A stretch of DNA of 64,000 nucleotides from Caenorhabditis remanei (GCF_010183535.1 NC_071328.1:2046001-2110000); one strand, 5' to 3'. Shown: positions 1 through 11,846, counted from the stretch's first letter. Notes: generated from the sequence alone by a model not told the origin. Numbers and translations are program-made.

Positions 1-494
1 AGCTTGAATTGACTAGAAGGCGAAAGATTTTGGGATTCTGAATCCATTTTTTGAACTTGTCTACAGCGCTTTCAGTGACTTCCACCACCGTTTGCGGTAG
101 AGCGCGATTGCATTAACCTCAATTTTTTACCACTAGGAAGCTGAAGACGTGAGGATTCTGAATATATAATCAGAATTTGTCTATGAGCAAAATGGGCGGA
201 GTTATGTAAGTTTTTGTCTAAAACCGCTCTAGCTCCGCTCATTTTGACGCTAGAAAAAGTCTGAAAATAGATTCAGAATCCTCACATCGTCAGCTTTTTA
301 GCTATGAATAACTTGACAAAAAATCTAGAAGACGTGAGGATTCTGAATCTGTTTTCAGATTTTTTCTAACCTCAAAATGGGCGTAGTTACAGCGATTTCA
401 GCATAACTCCGCCCATTTTGACGCTAGAAAAATTCTGAAAACAGATTCAGAATCTCTACGTCGTCAGCTTTCCGCTGATCTGTGTCCTACTCAC
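1..494. repeat. Two tandem palindromic elements in an intron
   Basis: This stretch is intron on the minus strand downstream of the acyltransferase exon. It holds two related foldback units at about 139-297 and 326-472. Each opens with GACGTGAGGATTCTGAAT and closes with the reverse complement, and each loop carries an AAATGGGCG/CGCCCATTTTG pair. I see no coding exon here. Confidence 0.7.
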
Positions 495-1121
495 ATTAGC
501 CTCCAAAAACCGATTGCTACTCTCCACCAACTTTGACTTCTTCGGCGACAATCTAGTCCCCTCGGGAAAAATCAATAACCAAAACGGGGGCGACGACTCA
601 TTCAACCATTTCAACTGGCGTAACACGGGCGCCCCAATGAATTCTCCGAATCGACGGACATAAATATATCCGTGTTGGAATATATACCATCCGAACATTG
701 GAACCAAATGAATCGAGCTTTTCACCATCACACGGAACGCCTGTTCGTTTCCGTTTTCGCCGTGACGGGCCGCCAGAATCACCGGAATAATCCAGTCGAC
801 GTTGGATTGATGGTTGGACACTAATAGAGCATTCTCGGGCGCTCCGTTTTGATCTACCACGGAGGCTCCGCCCCCACTGGCTCCGCCCCCATGAAGATAA
901 ATCTCAACACCGGAGAGATTTTCAAACACAAAAAGGCATAATCTCATGTAGGATTTGTACAAAATATTGTCCATTTTTTCGGCGAAACGTCTCGGGACGA
1001 TCCACGAGACACCGCCGATTACGATGGCACACGAGGCGAATGGAACCATTGAGAGAGAGAGGAGAGAGCACGGGATGATGGGTTTCAGGGAGTTCGCCGC
1101 GTGGGTTAGAGTGATTAGCAT
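495..1121 (-). CDS. AGPAT5-like acyltransferase, first coding exon (partial)
   Basis: Probable membrane-bound 1-acylglycerol-3-phosphate acyltransferase of the AGPAT5 type, which moves an acyl group from acyl-CoA onto a lysophospholipid in the ER or mitochondrial membrane. The exon encodes 209 residues. An N-terminal hydrophobic stretch (residues ~15-45) is followed by the NHX4D catalytic motif as NHQSNVDW, a GYIYVRR block, and the glycerol-phosphate binding motif FPEGTR. The segment FFEN-like 'FENLSGVEIYLHG' also matches AGPAT5. I chose the ATG at 1121 because TTTCCAG lies just upstream at 1126-1128, a likely SL or cis acceptor. The exon ends at a GTGAGTAGG donor (486-494). The C-terminal exons lie beyond the left edge. 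Family assignment is firm; which nematode acl gene it matches is not settled. Confidence 0.85.
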
Positions 1122-1125
1122 TTTT

Positions 1126-2440
1126 CTGGAAATATGCTGATTTACGGGGCGTAAAAACACGCTAAAATCGATTTTTTTGGTAAAAATTGAAGGTTGGTGT
1201 GGATTTACGCCCGTAAACTGAAAAATTCGTGGTTTCAGATGAGAGATTCTCTAGATTTACGCGCGTAAATCCACACTAAGATCCGGCAAAAAATTGGCAG
1301 GTTGGTGTGGATTTACAAGCGTAAATCTACATTTTCATGTCGTTTTACGCAGATTTTCGAGATGTTCGATTTACGGGTTTTACGGTAACCTAGGGATTAC
1401 GGTACCCATAGGTTACCGTAATCTTCCCTTTTTCGTTTGTAACTTAAATAGAGTTTTTACGGTGGTTGATGTGGATTTACGGGCGTAAATCGACAATTTT
1501 TGGTTTCGCTTTGATTTACATCTTCAATCTACACGAAAAATGAGTTTTGTTGCCCAAAAATGGAATTTCAATGTTTTGGTGTGGATTTTCGAGCGAAAAC
1601 CGCGTAAATCGACCCCAAAATTCTCGAATTTCAGTTAAACCTACTGTTACGGCGTAAATCTACACCAGAACATCTCTTGGTGTCGATTTACGCCCGTAAA
1701 TTCGCATAAAATAATGATGTGATTCGTTCTGAACAAAATAACGTTTTACGCTCGTAAATCCACACTGAGGTACTGTAAAATTCCGATTTAGGTGTGAATT
1801 TACGGGCGTAAATCGCTTTCTTTTTTCCGTTCAAAAACTGATCATACTGTAGTTTCGATGAATTACGCAAAAAGCGATTTACGCTCGTAAATCGACACCG
1901 AAATCAGTATCAAACCGTAAATCCACGCCAAAACCGATTTTTTCAAATTTATGTAGATTTACGCTCGTAAATCTACGTAACACCAGATTTAACTGAAATT
2001 CGAGAATTATGCGGTCGATTTACGCGGTTTTCGCTCGTAAATCCACACCAAAAACATCGAAATTTCGTTTTTAGGCAACAAAACTCATTTTTCGTGTAGA
2101 TTAAAGCAAAAAATCAAAGTGAAACCAGTTATTGTCGATTTACGCCCGTAAATCCACACCAAACACCGTAAAAACTCAATAAAAGGTACAAAAAGGAACG
2201 GAAAAGTAAGCGAAAATAAGGTATAAACGTCGGACAGCCACGTGACAAGAATAAGTGGAAAGCAACAGAAAAAGAGCCATTTTGATATCGTTTTATGTAC
2301 AATTTTTAGAGGGGAAATAGGGCGAAAATAGAGTAAACAGGGGGGTTATCACAGTACAAAGAATGGAAAAGAGACCGGGAAATGGGGAAGAAGAAGACAT
2401 TCGGGGGGGAAAAGGTGAATACATAAATAAATAAAATCAC
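1126..2440. repeat. Intergenic array of GATTTACG/CGTAAATC palindromes
   Basis: This space lies between the acyltransferase start and the 3' side of the transporter. It is packed with the short palindrome GATTTACGGGCGTAAATC and variants, in clusters of roughly 100-bp spacing. Within it, about 1433-1660 and 1985-2190 form a longer inverted pair, giving a foldback of ~760 bp. No coding potential was seen. The same short palindrome recurs near 18.2, 19.3 and 21.9 kb. Confidence 0.7.
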
Positions 2441-2674
2441 CACAGTGCGAAACGCGCTCCATCGCACTGTGGCTGAGCGCCAAATTCAAATTTTACGTTC
2501 ATTTGTCGTATCTTTTTATGAAAAACCGCGACGCGCACGCAAATTTCGAGTCGCGTTGCGCGCGCGTTGCGGTTTTTATAGAAAGATACGACAAATGAAC
2601 GTAAAATTTGAATTTGGCGCTCAGCCGAGTCTTTCTTGGCATCGTGCCAACCACTGTGCGACGGAGCGCGTTTC
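2441..2674. repeat. Palindromic element with GCGCTCC ends
   Basis: This is a 234-bp foldback just past the 3' end of the transporter gene. The left arm starts CACAGTGCGAAACGCGCTCC and the right arm ends with the complement, GGAGCGCGTTTC. The arms include an AATTTTACGTTCATTTGTCG block and the loop is CG-rich. It is a non-autonomous repeat with no ORF of its own. Confidence 0.75.
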
Positions 2675-2813
2675 CTTCATATTAAGACTAGAACGATTTA
2701 AAAACCGGAAAGCCAAAAAAAAACCGGATTTTTTCCGATTTTTTAGAAAAAAAAGATAAAAATCACAGAAAAATCAATAAAACCCATCAAAATATACAGA
2801 AAAAATGATCAGA

Positions 2814-5800
2814 TCAGACGACATGAGTACTTCTGACAATTGGCCGTCTGAAATTGTACATCGACCTCATAATGATATATTGAATTCCTCCGATTACAGA
2901 TGGTGTCATGAATAGAATCAGGAGAATTGTACTCTTCAGATCAGCGGATTCCATTTTCGTTTTTAGATATTCCTGGAATAATCGAAGAAAATTTTGGGAA
3001 AAATGAGAATTCATTTCAAAATTTGTTGAAAAATATCGACATTTCTAGGAAAAATACCCAAAAAATGCATCGGAACCGCGGATTTTCAGCCCCGAAAATG
3101 GAAAATGATCGAAATTGGTCAGTGCTGGCCGAATTTTTCGTTTTTGTTTTTCTAGGCCACCGAAAGTTCTTCCACCCGTCCGTTTTATTCAGAGATCCCA
3201 CAAACTGGGGAGAAACGAGGAACCATAAAAGCGGGAAATTGAATTCGGGGAAAAAGAGGCGGAGTCGCGAAAAATTGTTTTTACAATAATTTTGCAACTG
3301 CCGCACAGTTTTTTGTGAGGTGGAAGAACTTTCGGTGGCCTAGAAACACAAAACAAAAAGTTCGGCCAGCAGCTACCAATTTTGACTATTTTCAGGCTGA
3401 AAATTGGCGGTTCCGAGAGATTTTTTGAGTATTTTTCATTGGAATTTTAACCGGGGAAGTGTCATTTTTGAGACGTTTTTCAATCAAAATCGGCTGGAAA
3501 ATCCCATTTTCTGAAAAAAAACTCTATAAAAATCCGTTTTTTTTGCTAAAAATTAAGGATTTTGACAATTTTCGAGTGGGAAATTGGGATTTTTCCGGAA
3601 TTTTCAGTATTTCCCTTTCTCTCTTCCCGATTTACCTGATAACCCGACTGATTCAACAGATACACAATGACAACGGGGGCGACCGATTGAGCTGGTTTCA
3701 CGAATAGTGCATTTAGACTGAACACAATCGACGGGATACCGGATGGACGATTGTTTTTTCGGGCGTCGTCATCAACGAAATCAGATATTATTATGTTGAA
3801 CAAAGGGGCTATCGTGTGCACTGTTATGCTGGAAATTGGAGGGAGTTTTTCGAGATCTAAATTACAATTCTGGGGGTACTCGATTTTAAAACTCGGAAAG
3901 ATAGAACTGCAACAAAATAAAACTGTAACAATATAGAACTGACAAAAATAGAACTGAACACAATGGAACTGCTACAAAATAGAACTGCTACAAAATAGAA
4001 CTCTAGTTCGAATGGAGCGCGTTTGCATTCGTGAATTTTAAGACGAATTATAACCAGTTTTCGAGCAGAAAAGTCGACTAAAAACACTTATTTTATGAAG
4101 ATAAAGTCTTTGTCTATTTAATAGTTAACAAAAAACTATATAAAATTATATTAGATAAGCCCAATAAGCATTTTCAAAACCAGTGGAAGAGTTCTATTTT
4201 GTAGCAGTTCCATTTTGTTCAGTTCCACTTTGTAGCAGTTCTATTTTAGTCAGTTATATATTGTTACAGTTTTATTTTGTCGCAGTTCTATTTTTCCGAG
4301 TTCTAAAATCGAGTACCCCCACAATTCTGAGAAACTTATTTTTGACGTATACCGTAAAAACTGTAATATAGGCGCATGCGCCTCTATTTTTCAACCTCCT
4401 TCCAAAAGTGCGCCTCTATTACAGGGGCGCCTCTAATAGAGGGTGCGCCTCTATTTTTTAACCTGCTCGTCTGGCTATTTTTTCAACTTTTAAGTGAATA
4501 ATTTTCAATAAAACTAACATTTTCTCTGTCAAAATTACACGGAAACCCCAAAATTTGCAGTATTTTGAACGAAAATGAAGGTTTTATTCAGTTTTTTTTT
4601 CACGAACTTTGAAAAAGAATGGTTGAAAACCAGTAGAAATATTTCAAACGTATTGATGGTGCGCCTCTATTACAGGGTGCGCCTCTAAAGTTGTAGTCCT
4701 CTCGGACAAGATTTTTACTCAATTCCTCGTTTTCTTACTTTTTCCAACAATCTTTTGTAGTTTTTCTACTTTTTTTTCGATATAAATGTTGGAAAACAAG
4801 GAATTGGGTAAAAATCTTGTCCGAGAGGACTACACGACCGCGCGGAGAATCTCTTGCACGGAGGCTCTTTTTAGGTATCCACAGGGTCATACAATATCCA
4901 TATGAAGCAACTGCGCTCTAAAAAAATTAGGCAAATACTCATTTACTACCTGCTCATTTACTACCAATTGCTCATTTACTACCTTACTCATTTACTACTT
5001 CAACTCATTTACTACCATTTACTCATTTACTACTTTTACTCTTTTACTACTTTAGAGCGATATGATGGGATTCACTTTTCACCATTCTCTTAGGCTTAGG
5101 TTTCTTAGAAATTTGGAAAAAATTGACGAAAACGGTTATTCATCGTATTTGTCAATTGTTTTCCGAATTTCTAAGAAACCTAAGCCTAAGAGAGTGGTGA
5201 AAAGTGAAGTAGTAAATGAGCAAACGGTAGTAAAAGAGTAAAAGTAGTAAATGAGTAAAAGTAGTAAATGAGCAATTGGTAGTAAATGAGTTGAAGTAGT
5301 AAATGAGTAAGGTAGTAAATGAGCAATTGGTAGTAAATGAGTATTTGCCAAAAAATTAACATAAAATAGCGCGAAATTCAAAAAAATTATTAGCTCGGCA
5401 CAGTTATTACAACTGCGCTCCACCGTGATGCCCTTGAAAAATGTCTCTTTTTCTCGGCGTCACTCAATTTCGCACACAATTTCCGTCGGTTTCGGTAGAG
5501 CGCGGTTGTCAAAAGTTTGTCGAGCTAATATCCAAAAAAATGTTTCTTTACTGGTAGGGAGATCGGGAATTGTAGCGTTTAGAGCGATGTTTAGCATATA
5601 AATAGAATATCGTTTTTATCCCGATTTTTACAGCGAAAGATCGTATTATTTTGATTTTCAGACTTAAATTAACAAACTTTTAACTTAACACTGGAAAAAT
5701 CCCAATTTTTTAAACAATTTTCCAGGTTTTGCAGTAAAAAACACGGATCACAATTTCTTAATTAGTTAAAAATTCAAATTCTATGATTTTTCACTATTTT

Positions 5801-8800
5801 CTGAAGTTTTTGACGAAAAAAATTGTTGAAATTTCGTTTTTTTTTTTCAAAAGTACGGCGTTTGGGACATAAAAATTCAGTTTTTAGGAAAAATCGCTAA
5901 TTTTTGAGTTTTCAGAAAAAAAAAACACTCAGTTTTTGAGTCTAAATCGCCCAAAACTCCATATTTTTACTGGTTTTTCAGTTATTTACCCAAATATTTG
6001 AGGTTTTTAGCTGAAAAACCCAGTTTTCTGCATGAAAATCGTCCAAAATTCTATATTTTTCGCTGATTTTTGAAATATAAAATCCTTCCATTCAACTCAC
6101 CAATCGACCAACATAAACGCCATAATCATATAGGGATTTCCAGCCAAAATAATCAAAAATCCACTGAAAAACGATACAATATAACTGATAGATATCACAT
6201 TAATTGCGCCGACTCTCGCAATTAACTTCTCATTAAAAATCAGCACTAATTGAGGTCCAAGTGTCAAAACCATGAAAAAAAGGCTTAATTTGACGGATCC
6301 CGATGGCAAAATCTCTTGGGGAATGACGATTTCAGTGATGATCGACGCGAAATTCATATGGGCAATACTACGGGCGGTATGGAAGAAATTTGTGAAGACA
6401 ATCGCCAGAAATTGACGTTGCGAAACGATTTCTTTCGTTAATTTCACTGAATTCTCGACGTTTTCTGAGAAAGTTGGCGATTTTTCTGAATCTGGCTCAT
6501 TTTCCAGAAGGAATTCGTGGAGATCTTGTTCTTCTGATCGTTTATCGATTGATTTATCGCCGATTTGACCTGCGAACCAGAGACAAATCAAGGAGAGAAC
6601 AGCGGCACCCAGGCAGATCCCTTGGAACACTTTGAAGTTCTGAAATAATAATTTTTCCTAATTTTGAGCTGAAAGATTGGTAAAATCCATACTTGTCAAC
6701 GGGCCGAAACGGGCCGGCTCGTAACTCGCGTCAAAATGAATATTATGAGCTGAAAAATATACCAAAATGTAGATCTTGACGAGTTCTATGTCCGCGGCCT
6801 ACTACGGGCCGGATGGCTATTCGTTAATATGCCGCGGGCCGGGAAAAAGTGCCAAAAAACGCGAAAATGGCCAAAAAAGCCATTCTAGCCCGGTCCGCGG
6901 CACATTAACGAATAGTCATCCGGTCCGTATTATATCAGTGACAAAGAACTCGTCGAGATCTACATTTTGGTATATTTTTCAGTTCATAATATTCATTTTG
7001 ACGCGAGTTACGGGCCGGCCCGTGTCGGCCCGTTTCGGCCGTTGACAAGTATGATAAAATCTGGGTTTTTTGCTCAAAAATATCGCAAAATCCATTTTTA
7101 GCTCATTTTAAGCTATATTTCAAGGTTTTTGCTCGAAAAGTCAAGTTTTCGAGCAAAAAAAAAGTTTTTCCGCGATTTTTTTTTCACAAAATTTTCCGAT
7201 TTAAAAGTCGAAAAATAAGCTGAAAAGTGAGATTGTCGTTCGGAAAAATGTAGTATTTGGTATTTCTAATAATAAAAAAGAGATTGTCGTCAATTTTTCC
7301 ACAAAAAAATCATCTAAAATCCGAAAAATCGATAAAAATCCATGTTTTTGATCATTTTTGCGGAAAGATAGCTGAAAATTCACCATAGAACTACTGGAAA
7401 GAAGATTCTCCTTGAGAAACCAACTTTTTCTCATGAAAATGATGTGGGAATTCAATTTTTATTTTCAAAAATTGGTTTTTTTAAGCCAAAATTTGATTGA
7501 AATCGCAAAATTTCGCTATTTTGGATAATTTTTCAGCGAAATTCAGAACAAAACCTCTTTTTTCGCTAACTAGAACAATTTTTTGGTTTTTTGATCGGAA
7601 AATATTGCGAAAACTTTATTTTCTCCTCAAAAATATTCTGAAAATCTTCTGAAATTCCATTTTTAGCTCATTTTTGAGCTATTTCCAAGGTTTTTCGCTC
7701 GAAAAGTGAGCTAAAATGGATTTTCAGAAGATTTTTGCAGTGTTTTCGAGCAAAAAATACGTTTTTTCGCTATTTTTTTCCACAAAATTTTCCGATTCAA
7801 AAGTCGAAAATTAATGTAGTATTTGGTATTTTTTGTGAAAACTCAGGCAACTCAATATCAGTCTAATCCTACAACCGCATCAATCTAATCTCAATCTCAT
7901 TAGATTAGTGGATTTTGCTTGCGCACACTTCGTTCGCGCCAAGGATCTAAGAATAAGTCAGTACAAAACGCGCAAAATTTCTTTCAATTTTATTTTAATG
8001 TTTTTTTTTTCTAAGTTTTAATTCTCTATTTATGTCTCGAAAGTCTGAAATCGTTGCAAACTAATTTCGTTTGCGGTTTTATCGACTTTTTCACGATTTT
8101 CCATAATTAAAAATTGTATTTTTCGGTTTCTATGGCTCTTCAAGTCTTCAACTGCAGTCTTCACTCTTCCACGACTTCAATTTGGTTTGGAAGAAAAGGC
8201 AACATTGCGATGAAATCATGAATAAATTCTTTGGTAAGCAAATTGTATCGCTTTCAATTAGCCGTGCATAATAGTTCATTGCTCAGGTATAAATGTCTAC
8301 TTCTTCAACATCAGCGCTCTCTACACAAGCTTCGAAAAAGAGTCTTTTGTGAGTTCCGAAATCAAACAGTTTTTTGGTAATTTCGTTCATTTTACAGCAA
8401 AATTCGCTGAGTGGACGACAATGGACAGCAGCGGGGCAGAAAACAACTATGACTTTTTCCACTTCCATTGCAATGGATTTTCGACTAGTTTCTAATTTCT
8501 ATTTTCTGTATTATTTTCTATATTTTTTGTACATTTCGATTGTAAAAACTCTTGTTTTTAATTTGAGTAAATTTACTATTTCTTTTTTACCTAAAGAACT
8601 TTCAAATTTTATCACAAGTTACACAAGATTTCACCCTAATCTAATGAGACGGCGCATTAATCTTACAAGATTGCTCATCAATCTAATTAGACGCGGCATT
8701 AATCTAATCATGCCAACATTCAAGCTAATCTAACTGATGCCGCGTCTAATTAGATTGATATTGAGTTGCCTGAGAAATAATAATAAAAAAGAGATTTTCG

Positions 8801-9986
8801 TCAATTTTTCCACAAAAAAATCTTCTAAAATTCGAAAAATCGATAAAAATCCATATTCTTGTCCAATTTTTGAGAAAACCAGCGCATTTTTAACAGCTTT
8901 TTTCATGAAAATGGTGTGGGAATTCAATTTTTCCAATTAAAGACTGTGTTTTTCGGATATTTTCAGAGTTCACCGCGCTTACATTGGTGAATTTCCAGCA
9001 AAAACCGCGGAAAATAGATTGAAATGAGCTAAAAAATGGATTTCGGATGATTTTCAGAATATTTTCCGATCAGAAAACCCAAAAATTGTTCTAGTTAGCG
9101 AAAAAAAGAGTTTTTGTTCTGAATTTCGCTTAAAAATTATCCAAAATAGCGAAATTTTGCAATTTCAATCGAATTTTGGCTTAAAAAACCCAATTTTTGA
9201 TAAGAAAAATTGAATTTCCTCACCATTTTTATGAGAAAAAGTTGGTTTCCGCAAAAACTAAGATTCTCGATTTTCGCACTTTTAAATGATATTTTTTGTG
9301 AAAATCTCACTTTTCATCGTTTACAGACCAGATTTTCTGCGATTTTTCCCATTTTTCCCACTTTTAACCCCCAAAACACTCACCTGCAGGCTTAAACTCA
9401 GTTTTTCCGTCACCGCAATCGAAAAAACGGATAACAAAATGGCGATTTGCGAGTATTTCAACGCCTTCACCCTGACCGCCGGCTGATTCCGTGTGGTATC
9501 AGCGAAAAGGGCGCCCCACGCGACTCCGATAGCACTAAGAAAGCGTCATAGAGGAAAAGCGACAGAATCAGATGAATTCCCTCCCAATCTGAGCCCGAGG
9601 TGTCCCATGGAATCCACATGAAGACGAATGAGGCGACGAGTAGTGGGGAGAGCCATTTGATGACAAGCAACCGGTTTTTTAGCCAGGATCCACGGATTTC
9701 CTGGGAAAAATCTCACTTTTTTTCCTTTTTTTCAGGCGAAAACCCTATTTTCTACCTGCAAATACCCAAAAATCGGGTCATTTATCGTGTTCCAGAACAT
9801 AAAAAGCGTTTGTGCAATGTTAAACCACGCGGTGTTCACATGGAACTGATTTATGTACACTTTGACGTAATAGAACATGAATAGAGTCTGGAAAATGTTT
9901 TTTTGTAATTACAAATTTTTCTTTTTTACCTGCAACACGCTCAAGCCGAACTGAGACAGTCCGATGGATAATAGGGGTTTCCGCAT
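2814..9986 (-). CDS. TMEM180/MFSD13A-like MFS transporter (six exons, one frameshift)
   Basis: A multipass major-facilitator protein related to vertebrate TMEM180 (MFSD13A). The substrate is unknown and the location is presumably a membrane. Exons on the minus strand are 9986-9930, 9887-9756, 9700-9384, 6639-6101, 3828-3636 and 2972-2814. Splice sites are canonical and phases agree at every junction except as noted. The ATG follows TTCACAG. Diagnostic blocks are NDPIFGY at the end of exon 2, LYDAFL in exon 3, SDFVDDDARKN in exon 5 and VKPAQSVAP in exon 5. Total coding length is 1,397 nt. Exon 3 is 317 nt between two phase-0 introns, so one base is missing near 9531-9538; with it the protein would be 465 residues. 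It could be an assembly error or a true null. Intron 3 (2.7 kb) and intron 4 (2.3 kb) are full of repeats. Confidence 0.85.
3071..3415. repeat. Inverted repeat in transporter intron 5
   Basis: Arms at about 3071-3180 and 3318-3415 are near reverse complements. They share CGGAACCG at the ends, GGCCACCGAAAGTTCTTCCAC, and a GGCCGAATTTTT block. It is a small foldback element inside the last intron of the TMEM180-like gene. Confidence 0.7.
3865..4331. repeat. Foldback with tagaactg satellite arms
   Basis: The arms open and close with AATTCTGGGGGTACTCG and its complement. Between them each arm is a run of degenerate units around TAGAACTGCTACAAAA, and the right arm carries CTATTTTGTAGCAGTT. The loop at about 4010-4180 is AT-rich and unrelated. 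It lies in intron 4 of the TMEM180-like gene. Confidence 0.75.
4375..4833. repeat. GCGCCTCTATT repeats and a 140-bp hairpin
   Basis: From 4375 to about 4690 there are at least six copies of TGCGCCTCTATT(ACAGG) in direct and inverted order. Next, 4693-4833 is a hairpin whose arms are GTAGTCCTCTCGGACAAG and its complement, with TTTTTACTCAATTCC inside. No coding signal. Confidence 0.65.
4922..5356. repeat. Foldback with actcatttactacc satellite arms
   Basis: The left arm (about 4929-5053) is a run of 14-bp-type units ACTCATTTACTACC. The right arm (about 5207-5356) is the complementary run GGTAGTAAATGAGT. The centre adds a second palindrome, CTTAGGCTTAGGTTTCTTAG with its complement. A GCGCTCTA/GCGCTCCACCG motif sits on either side. 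Confidence 0.75.
6689..7052. mobile_element. Palindromic MITE, GGGCCG family, copy 1
   Basis: A 364-bp near-perfect foldback starting ATACTTGTCAACGGGCCG and ending in its complement. It is rich in CGGGCC and contains the shared core ATACCAAAATGTAGATCT. It lies in intron 3 of the TMEM180-like gene. Flanks GTAAAATC and ATAAAATC match at 7 of 8 bases. Other copies are at 48.66, 61.22 and 61.84 kb, with a decayed one at 40.3 kb. Confidence 0.8.
7405..9265. mobile_element. Large foldback element in transporter intron 3
   Basis: The segment about 7405-7690 matches the reverse complement of about 9000-9265 over more than 250 bp. Shared blocks include CCAACTTTTTCTCAT, TTTCGCTATTTTGGATAATT and CGCTAACTAGAACAATT. 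The loop contains further internal copies and the nested element at 7842-8774. A second copy of part of the left flank (GTAGTATTTGGTATTT) appears at both 7250 and 7817. Confidence 0.65.
7842..8774. mobile_element. Nested 933-bp transposon with 19-bp TIRs
   Basis: Terminal inverted repeats of 19 bp are perfect: CTCAGGCAACTCAATATCA at 7842-7860 and its complement at 8756-8774. Subterminal regions are rich in CTAATCTAAT. The interior has no transposase-like ORF, only short open frames, so it is non-autonomous. No clear target-site duplication was found. It interrupts a repeat whose uninterrupted relative is at about 7230-7330. Confidence 0.7.
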
Positions 9987-11140
9987 TTTTCTGTGAATTT
10001 TTTGAGCCAAATTTCAGCGATTTTGGTTGAAAATCAATGAGAAATGTGCATTTTTCTATTAATTCTTTTTTTTTTGCAATTTCCCAACGTGGTCAGCAAA
10101 CGCGCTCCACCGCACACTGTGGGAAACCGAACGAATTTGAATTCGAGTGTCTCGGCGCGACGATGCGCCTTTAAACCCGCCTGTTTCTCTGCGTCTCCGC
10201 GGTGAGAGAGTGCGAATTTCGGCGCAAAATTTTTATTTCAAATTTTCTGATATTCTAAAACGCTTGAAAATCGGTAATTTTTAGGTTTTAAAATGCGGAA
10301 TTTTCAGTTTTTTCGAATTCTGACGAAAATTTTCGAATTTTTGATACCAAAACGAGGAATTTTTCGATAATTATTGCGAAAGATAATCCGTCTTCGAAAT
10401 TTCAAATAATTTTTTTGCGTTTTTGGCCGTTTTTGGCTGTTTCGCGCATTTTTTGGAGATCAACTCGGTTTTTGTCATTAAAAAAATGGAAAATCAATAA
10501 CGGGATGCTGATTAATCGAATTTCTCAGCTCAAAACCATTTTCTCGCCTATTTTTTCAGGGAAATGTGATTTTCTCAAGTTTTTGGTGTTTTCAGCTTTT
10601 TTTTTTACGAATTTTTTTATCAGTTTTATCTAATTTTTTGCGTTTAAAAACCTAAAATTCCGTCGGAAAATTGATTTTCAGAATTTTTTTGTAAAAAATC
10701 ACTTTCTCGCCGAATTTCTTCAAAAATAATAATTTAAACACAATTTTCAGCACTTTATTCGCACAGAACTTCATTTTTCGTCGTGGAAACCGAAAAATTG
10801 ATGAAAAATGTCACTAATTTCGTAATGAGCTTCACTTGCTCACTCTATTTTTCGGCAAATCGAGAAAAAATTGATTTTTCGTTGATTTTGAGTGTTTTTT
10901 GCCGATTTAAGCGATTTTGACCGGTTTTTTCAGCTAAAAAGCCATGATTTATCGATAAAAAGTTCATTTTCTGAGTCGATATCTCATTTTTCGAAATTTC
11001 AGTCATTTTAGCCAGTTTTAGGTTGATTTTTCGCGATTTTAATCGATTTTTTTACACTCAAAACCTTATTTTCGTCAATTTTTCCGTCTAAATCCATATA
11101 ATTCCACCATTTTTCATTATTTTTCAGTAACTCGTGGAAT
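9987..11140. other. Intergenic, AT-rich; one short GC-rich repeat
   Basis: Upstream region of the TMEM180-like gene. At about 10090-10215 there is a short GC-rich block with ACGCGCTCCACCGCACACTGTGG, the same end motif as other palindromes in this window. The rest is AT-rich with many poly-T runs and no convincing exon. Confidence 0.6.
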
Positions 11141-11240
11141 NNNNNNNNNNNNNNNNNNNNNNNNNNNNNNNNNNNNNNNNNNNNNNNNNNNNNNNNNNNN
11201 NNNNNNNNNNNNNNNNNNNNNNNNNNNNNNNNNNNNNNNN
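11141..11240. other. Assembly gap (100 N)
   Basis: A run of exactly 100 undetermined bases, the usual placeholder for a gap of unknown size. It falls downstream of, and probably inside, the minus-strand gene whose first exons are at 11322-11838. Confidence 0.99.
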
Positions 11241-11321
11241 TGAAAAAAAAGACATTCTAGACCAAAAATTCTCAAAACTTTCAAATTTTCACTCTAAATT
11301 CCTCTAAAACGTCTCACTTAC

Positions 11322-11838
11322 GTCGATTTATTATCCTGCGGTCGACTCGGACTGAACGGTGGGCTACTACCCGGATAGACACCACCATTCCCATATGGTG
11401 CATCGTCATTTTCCATTGAAATCCGCGTGTCGCTTGCCACCGTTTTTCCAGCCATTTTATCGACGTCTTCTTCGTCAGAATCGGCTCCGCGATCGATTAT
11501 AAGCTAGAAAGTGTATTTTGGAAAAAATTGAAAAAAAAAATTTTGACCCAAAAAATCGAAAAAAAAATTTTTTTCCAAAAATTTTTCTATGAATTTCTGA
11601 GCGTTTTGGGGTGTGTAAGAGAATGAAAAATGTGCTGTTTTTCTTTCAGATTTTTCTCTTTTTGTGTTGTTTTTTGTAGTTTTTTTGTGGCCTGTCTCCC
11701 TACAAAAAAATCTTGACTCATTATTCATTGTTTTCGCTTCGAGACCGCACCAATACACACTTTTGATCTACTCTACAGTAGTAGACTTACATGTTGTCCT
11801 TGTGACACATTACGCTGGTGTCCTGGGATGCTGGGCAT
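11322..11838 (-). CDS. 5' exons of an unrecognised gene (partial)
   Basis: Two exons fit together. Exon 1 (11838-11791, 16 codons) begins ATG after TTTTTTTTCAG and ends at a GTAAGTC donor. Exon 2 (11503-11322, 182 nt) starts after TTTCTAG and ends in phase 2 at GTAAGTGAG. The encoded N-terminus begins MPSIPGHQRNVSQGQH. It is hydrophilic, with an acidic patch ADSDEEDVDK (about residues 22-31) and a Ser/Pro-rich stretch PGSSPPFSPSRPQ (about 60-72), which is typical of a cytosolic tail. I do not recognise the family. The rest of the gene lies at lower coordinates, across the N gap. Exon calls are well supported; function is unknown. Confidence 0.65.
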
Positions 11839-11846
11839 TTTTTTTT

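Noticed and set aside
8283..8733. ORFs inside the nested element at 7.8-8.8 kb
   Set aside because: Too short and without transposase motifs; taken as chance frames in a non-autonomous element.
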